DNA from: Cololabis saira | Taxonomy: Eukaryota > Chordata > Actinopteri > Beloniformes > Belonidae | NCBI RefSeq assembly: GCF_033807715.1 | Contig: NC_084587.1 | Coordinates: 27,903,017 to 27,967,016 of the forward strand | Direction: 5' to 3' | DNA: 64,000 nucleotides | In this document: one piece after another, positions 60,601 to 64,000 of the stretch | How positions within the stretch are numbered: the first letter of the stretch is position 1 | How the letters are laid out: each line of letters begins with the position of its first letter | Program-made: the position numbers and the translations under genes | Notes under the pieces: generated by a model | Seen by the model: only the letters and a program-made list of their open reading frames with translations | What the model was told of the DNA's origin: nothing | Databases searched by the model: none

Positions 60601-63600
60601 TAAAGGACACATCAAATGGCTAATCCTCTTCCCGCTATACATCCTCCTTCATCCTAATTTTCCTAATCTTTCCCTCTCAATTCACTCTATTATCTCTACC
60701 CTTTCTGCCTCACCTTTACCTTCCCTCTTGTGACTTCATCCCTCACTCCCTCAAGTAACATCCACATGCTATTAGACACCATTTATTGTCAATTTCTCTG
60801 CTCCCCCTATCTGTTTACGCCTGTTTGACCTCTAGCTCTCAGTCTCACTCATTCCCTTCTTTCATGGGATAAAAATACTGTTTAGTTATTGATAATCTTT
60901 CTGTCGCTGCACTTAAATATTCAGGAGTTCTGCCTCTCAGTGCAGAGGCAAAAGCTCATGACTGTGAAAGCCCTCCAGGAGCAACAAGCATGCATGTGCA
61001 TGGACACATAAACACACACACACATCTATATAAAGACAGACTCCCAAGTTGTTAAGAAGTTGCTCAGGAAGAGATGAAAGGCAGAGGGGATTTATGGAAA
61101 GAGGGAATATGATATATTTTGGGAAGCAACGGTTATTGCTTGTGTGTATGTGGGAACATAAATCTCTTTACACAGTCACAATGTGGGGCTTGCCGCCCTT
61201 TTGGGGACAAAAAAAAACAACCACAAGCTCCCTGAATGCAAACCCTTTAATTTTAGAAGTAAGACTAACTTCAAAGCTACTTTAAGAAGTAGTGGTAACC
61301 CGTCACTAACTCATACACGTTGGAAGCATCAACAATGTTGCTGTCCTTTAACTTTGAATAAGGTGACGGCAATGCCGAACTGACTTCAGCCACTGACACA
61401 AGCATCAGCCAATCAATAGTTGCGTTTCCATTACACTTTTGCGATTAACTTCATTATTGAATCTCCTGAAAAAAACACCTTGTGAGAGAGTTTTTTTTAT
61501 AATTACAACCCTTTCCATCACAGGTTTTCTTTTTCAGTATTTGGGTTTTGCACAAATCTAGGAGTAATGGAAATGCGACTAATCAAATTGCGGCTGCACA
61601 GTCTTGAGCGATAGCTAGTGAAATGGTATGTAGGGGTGGGCCTGGGTCAAAGCCCCCTACTTCCTTATGTACCTACCCTGAAGAAATTTAATTGGTTGAT
61701 TATTCCTAAAATGAAGGCGTCAGCAGAATGAACGCAAAATATTAGAATAATCCACCATGGATGTTTAATGGTAGCCTGGCCAGCCATTTTCATCCTTTTC
61801 CTCTCTGAATTAGTCTTGTTCCTCTGTATTCTACTTTTATTTCCAGGAGTCCGTACCGACAAACACAGAGGAAACTTCCTCTGGATACCACTGGACATTC
61901 ATACAACCAACCAGAGAAAATGAAGCCCGTTTTGCAGTAAAGATTTATTTATTGAAGGTATCATTAGACAACATCAATCAAGTTTTTTTTAATGAGGCTG
62001 AAAGCAAAAGTGAGTATTTAAAATAAATTCTTGGTTTGACTTTAAAGAATGTTACGGGAAAGTCGATGCGTACAAGAGTTGTGTTAATGTTATTTGACGA
62101 GTTTGAAAGGATTAACCAGCTTTTAAAAGATGTGAACGAGAGGAAGAAACACATAGATGAATTGGCAAACACACCATCATTTTTAAAAGTGGCACAAGAG
62201 TGTACACAACATGATCAAAAGGCATTGGGCTTTATCATAATCCTCAAACACAGGTAAGCTTGCTTGCTGCAAAGTGTTGATGTGGGGGATGGGCGGCATA
62301 ATAACATGACATGTTGGGGTTTGAATTACTTAATATTGTCCTGGTCAAAACAAAGGCAGCCATCTTGATTGTTTTGAACAGAGACTCTTGAATGAGTCAT
62401 GGCATCGAACCTGCCCCTGCCCCATCGCAATGGATTCAACACCTCTCTTTATAGTGAGAAATTACTGTAAATAGAACAATCAGAGCGATTTCACAAGAGC
62501 AAATTGGATTTCTATGGCCAGACTAGTGTAATAGGGCTTCTTTCCAGATTTTTACTCATTTTTAGTTTTTAAATAACTAAAGCTCAAATAAAAAAAAATG
62601 ATATTCAGCAAATAAATGTCCTAAAGGGGTCTGTTTGGATGTGTGAGAGAGGAAATGACTGTTTTATGTCACAGAGTACAACATAGGACTAAACATTAGA
62701 CTTCAGCTAAGGTAGTGACAATGCAATGGACCCACCACAATGTAATTGTCAGTAGCCTGTGAGTTTAGGAATTGCAATCCACCAATTGGAGACTAGTTGC
62801 TACCTAACCTCCTGCAAATCACCAAGTGGCTGACTCTGCACTTCAGACTGCCAAGCTTTAAGCATACATGCTAATTAGTGATCTGAAATTAATTAATTTA
62901 TCTGGTTGATGAATTGTATAATCTCTGGAAAAGGGTAATCAGTTCCACTTTTTGCTTTAAACAAGAACAATAAGGACACGAGAATGTTATCAGTATATCT
63001 GTGATCTAACTCTCAAAAAGAAAATTGGCGCCTTTTCCAAAATTTGACACTAATAATTTAACCCTCTGGCAAAGTCATGCAAAACTTTGATAGGGTTTTA
63101 TCATTTTTGAAATAGTTGATTTCGACACAGGGAAAACAATTATATTTACTATTGCACTTTGTTTGTATTAACAGATAAAGAAAGACATGAACTGATTAAA
63201 TAAGAATGTATATCTTCTAACTACATTTTGCCTCATGCAATATGAGCAGATCTGTAAATGTGCCAATTTGCCTCATATGTATCGCCACCTAACTGCAGGG
63301 GCTTACCTCAGCTCTCAAACACTCCTGACTGTCAGGCTTGACATGTCGCCTGCTGATGTTAAAACAGAGATGCCTCATCATCAGCTCTGAGTCTCACTCA
63401 ACATGTTGACAAGATAACTTCCTTACATTTGTTTTGAATGAAATCTTTGACAAAATCAAAGGCTTGGTTGTCAACGAGGCGGTCTTCCCGGATAGAAATA
63501 ATCAATATTTCCTGAATGAGAGTCCCAACCTCTCTCCGGAATTAGCTGAAAATTGGAGAGCCTTGTGATTAATGGGTTTAAAAGATCAGCTATATTGATC

Positions 63601-64000
63601 CCTGTGTGAGCTGAAAAACCCAGGATCAATTCAGTTGTGATAATGAAGAGACTTGCTTCATTTGTCATTCATTTATCCCCAAAAAGTAACTTAAAATGGT
63701 CAAAGGCTTGAATCAAGCCAATAGGATTCCCTTTTATTTGTTCTTGAAGATGCTTCACGTCCCAACCAGAATGCATCATCATTTCAATTGGTTCAATTCA
63801 ACTGGTGGAGATTGTTGAGGTCAGATGGACTCACTGACGCTCCGGTTGCTCCTGTGAATAGTCTTTTATCCACTGTAAATTGTTCACTTGGTTTTGGTCA
63901 CATGAACAAAGTATGAATGGTTATGAAACTGGGCTGCATTGTAGGTGTTTGATAGGTAAACCCGAGTCCATCCCCTTTGGTTCACTGTGGTTTTTCCCAC
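57664..64000. other. 5' intron of olfm2, no exon recognised
   Basis: Read on the minus strand for the upstream coiled-coil exons of noelins; none was recognised. No ORF here resembles the family, and the plus-strand ORFs lack any family signature. A short degraded match to a fish LINE 3' region lies near 59080-59165. The rest is AT-rich unique-looking sequence with a CA-poor composition and a T-rich tract near 58825-58860. Confidence 0.5.
59075..59170 (+). repeat. short LINE-like 3' fragment, degraded
   Basis: The reading TGGGAAGACTTCAATATCCC followed by a run coding PQEEMEDVL resembles the sequence found near the 3' end of fish RTE/Rex3-type LINEs (remembered pattern: WERLGIPQEELE). The match is short and diverged, so this is tentative. 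Confidence 0.3.

Noticed and set aside
62036..62257. Plus-strand ORF with FDEFERINQLLKDVNERKK, charged and helix-like
   Set aside because: It looks protein-like but matches no family I know, lies antisense in an olfm2 intron, and has no supporting splice partner; kept only as a note.
57664..64000. Search for the 5' coiled-coil exons of olfm2
   Set aside because: No match to the expected noelin text was found on the minus strand; these exons are assumed to lie beyond the window.

Overview
This is eukaryotic DNA, almost certainly from a ray-finned (teleost) fish. The sequence is intron-rich and AT-rich, carries long (CA)n and (AT)n microsatellites, and is full of transposon families typical of fish: Tc1/mariner relics, PIF/Harbinger, hAT and other MITEs, tRNA-derived SINEs, and several non-LTR retrotransposon fragments. 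No bacterial-type operon, CRISPR array, rRNA or functional tRNA gene was seen.

Only one host protein-coding gene can be supported. It is olfm2 (olfactomedin 2 / noelin-2), on the minus strand. Five consecutive coding exons were recognised at 57663-57444, 54776-54670, 42148-41972, 41258-41085 and 39823-39503. All have matching splice phases, and together they give 332 residues plus a stop: part of the N-terminal coiled coil and the entire olfactomedin domain. The first exons (signal peptide and the start of the coiled coil) were not found and presumably lie beyond base 64000, so the window ends inside an upstream intron. The largest intron seen (12.5 kb) has collected LINE, Tc1, SINE-tail and MITE insertions.

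Region by region: 1-15.7 kb is intergenic, with microsatellites, a solo LTR (1058-1366) and a foldback MITE with a 41-bp tandem array (about 7.9-8.5 kb). At 15.7-18.4 kb a LINE pseudogene is split by a Harbinger transposon flanked by CAG. At 21-23.5 kb there is a MITE cluster, LINE 3' ends and an hAT element with a perfect 8-bp target duplication. At 25-26.2 kb there is a Tc1 relic and a SINE. At 27.95-29.3 kb a GC-rich block runs into a CA-repeat array. At 31.25-32.48 kb there is a TTAA-flanked element with an internal duplication and a 40-nt palindrome. At 32.7-37.5 kb there is a Tc1 relic, a SINE and a LINE. From 39.5 to 64 kb is olfm2 and its introns.

The window is mainly a record of nested transposon insertions beside and inside one conserved secreted neural glycoprotein gene. 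The most informative points are the Harbinger copy that kept the first exons of both its genes but lost the middle, a UG-repeat sitting where the polypyrimidine tract of an olfm2 exon should be, a 411-bp MITE with a 6-bp target duplication, and several perfect hairpins. All identifications come from reading the sequence and from remembered family features; no database search was run.
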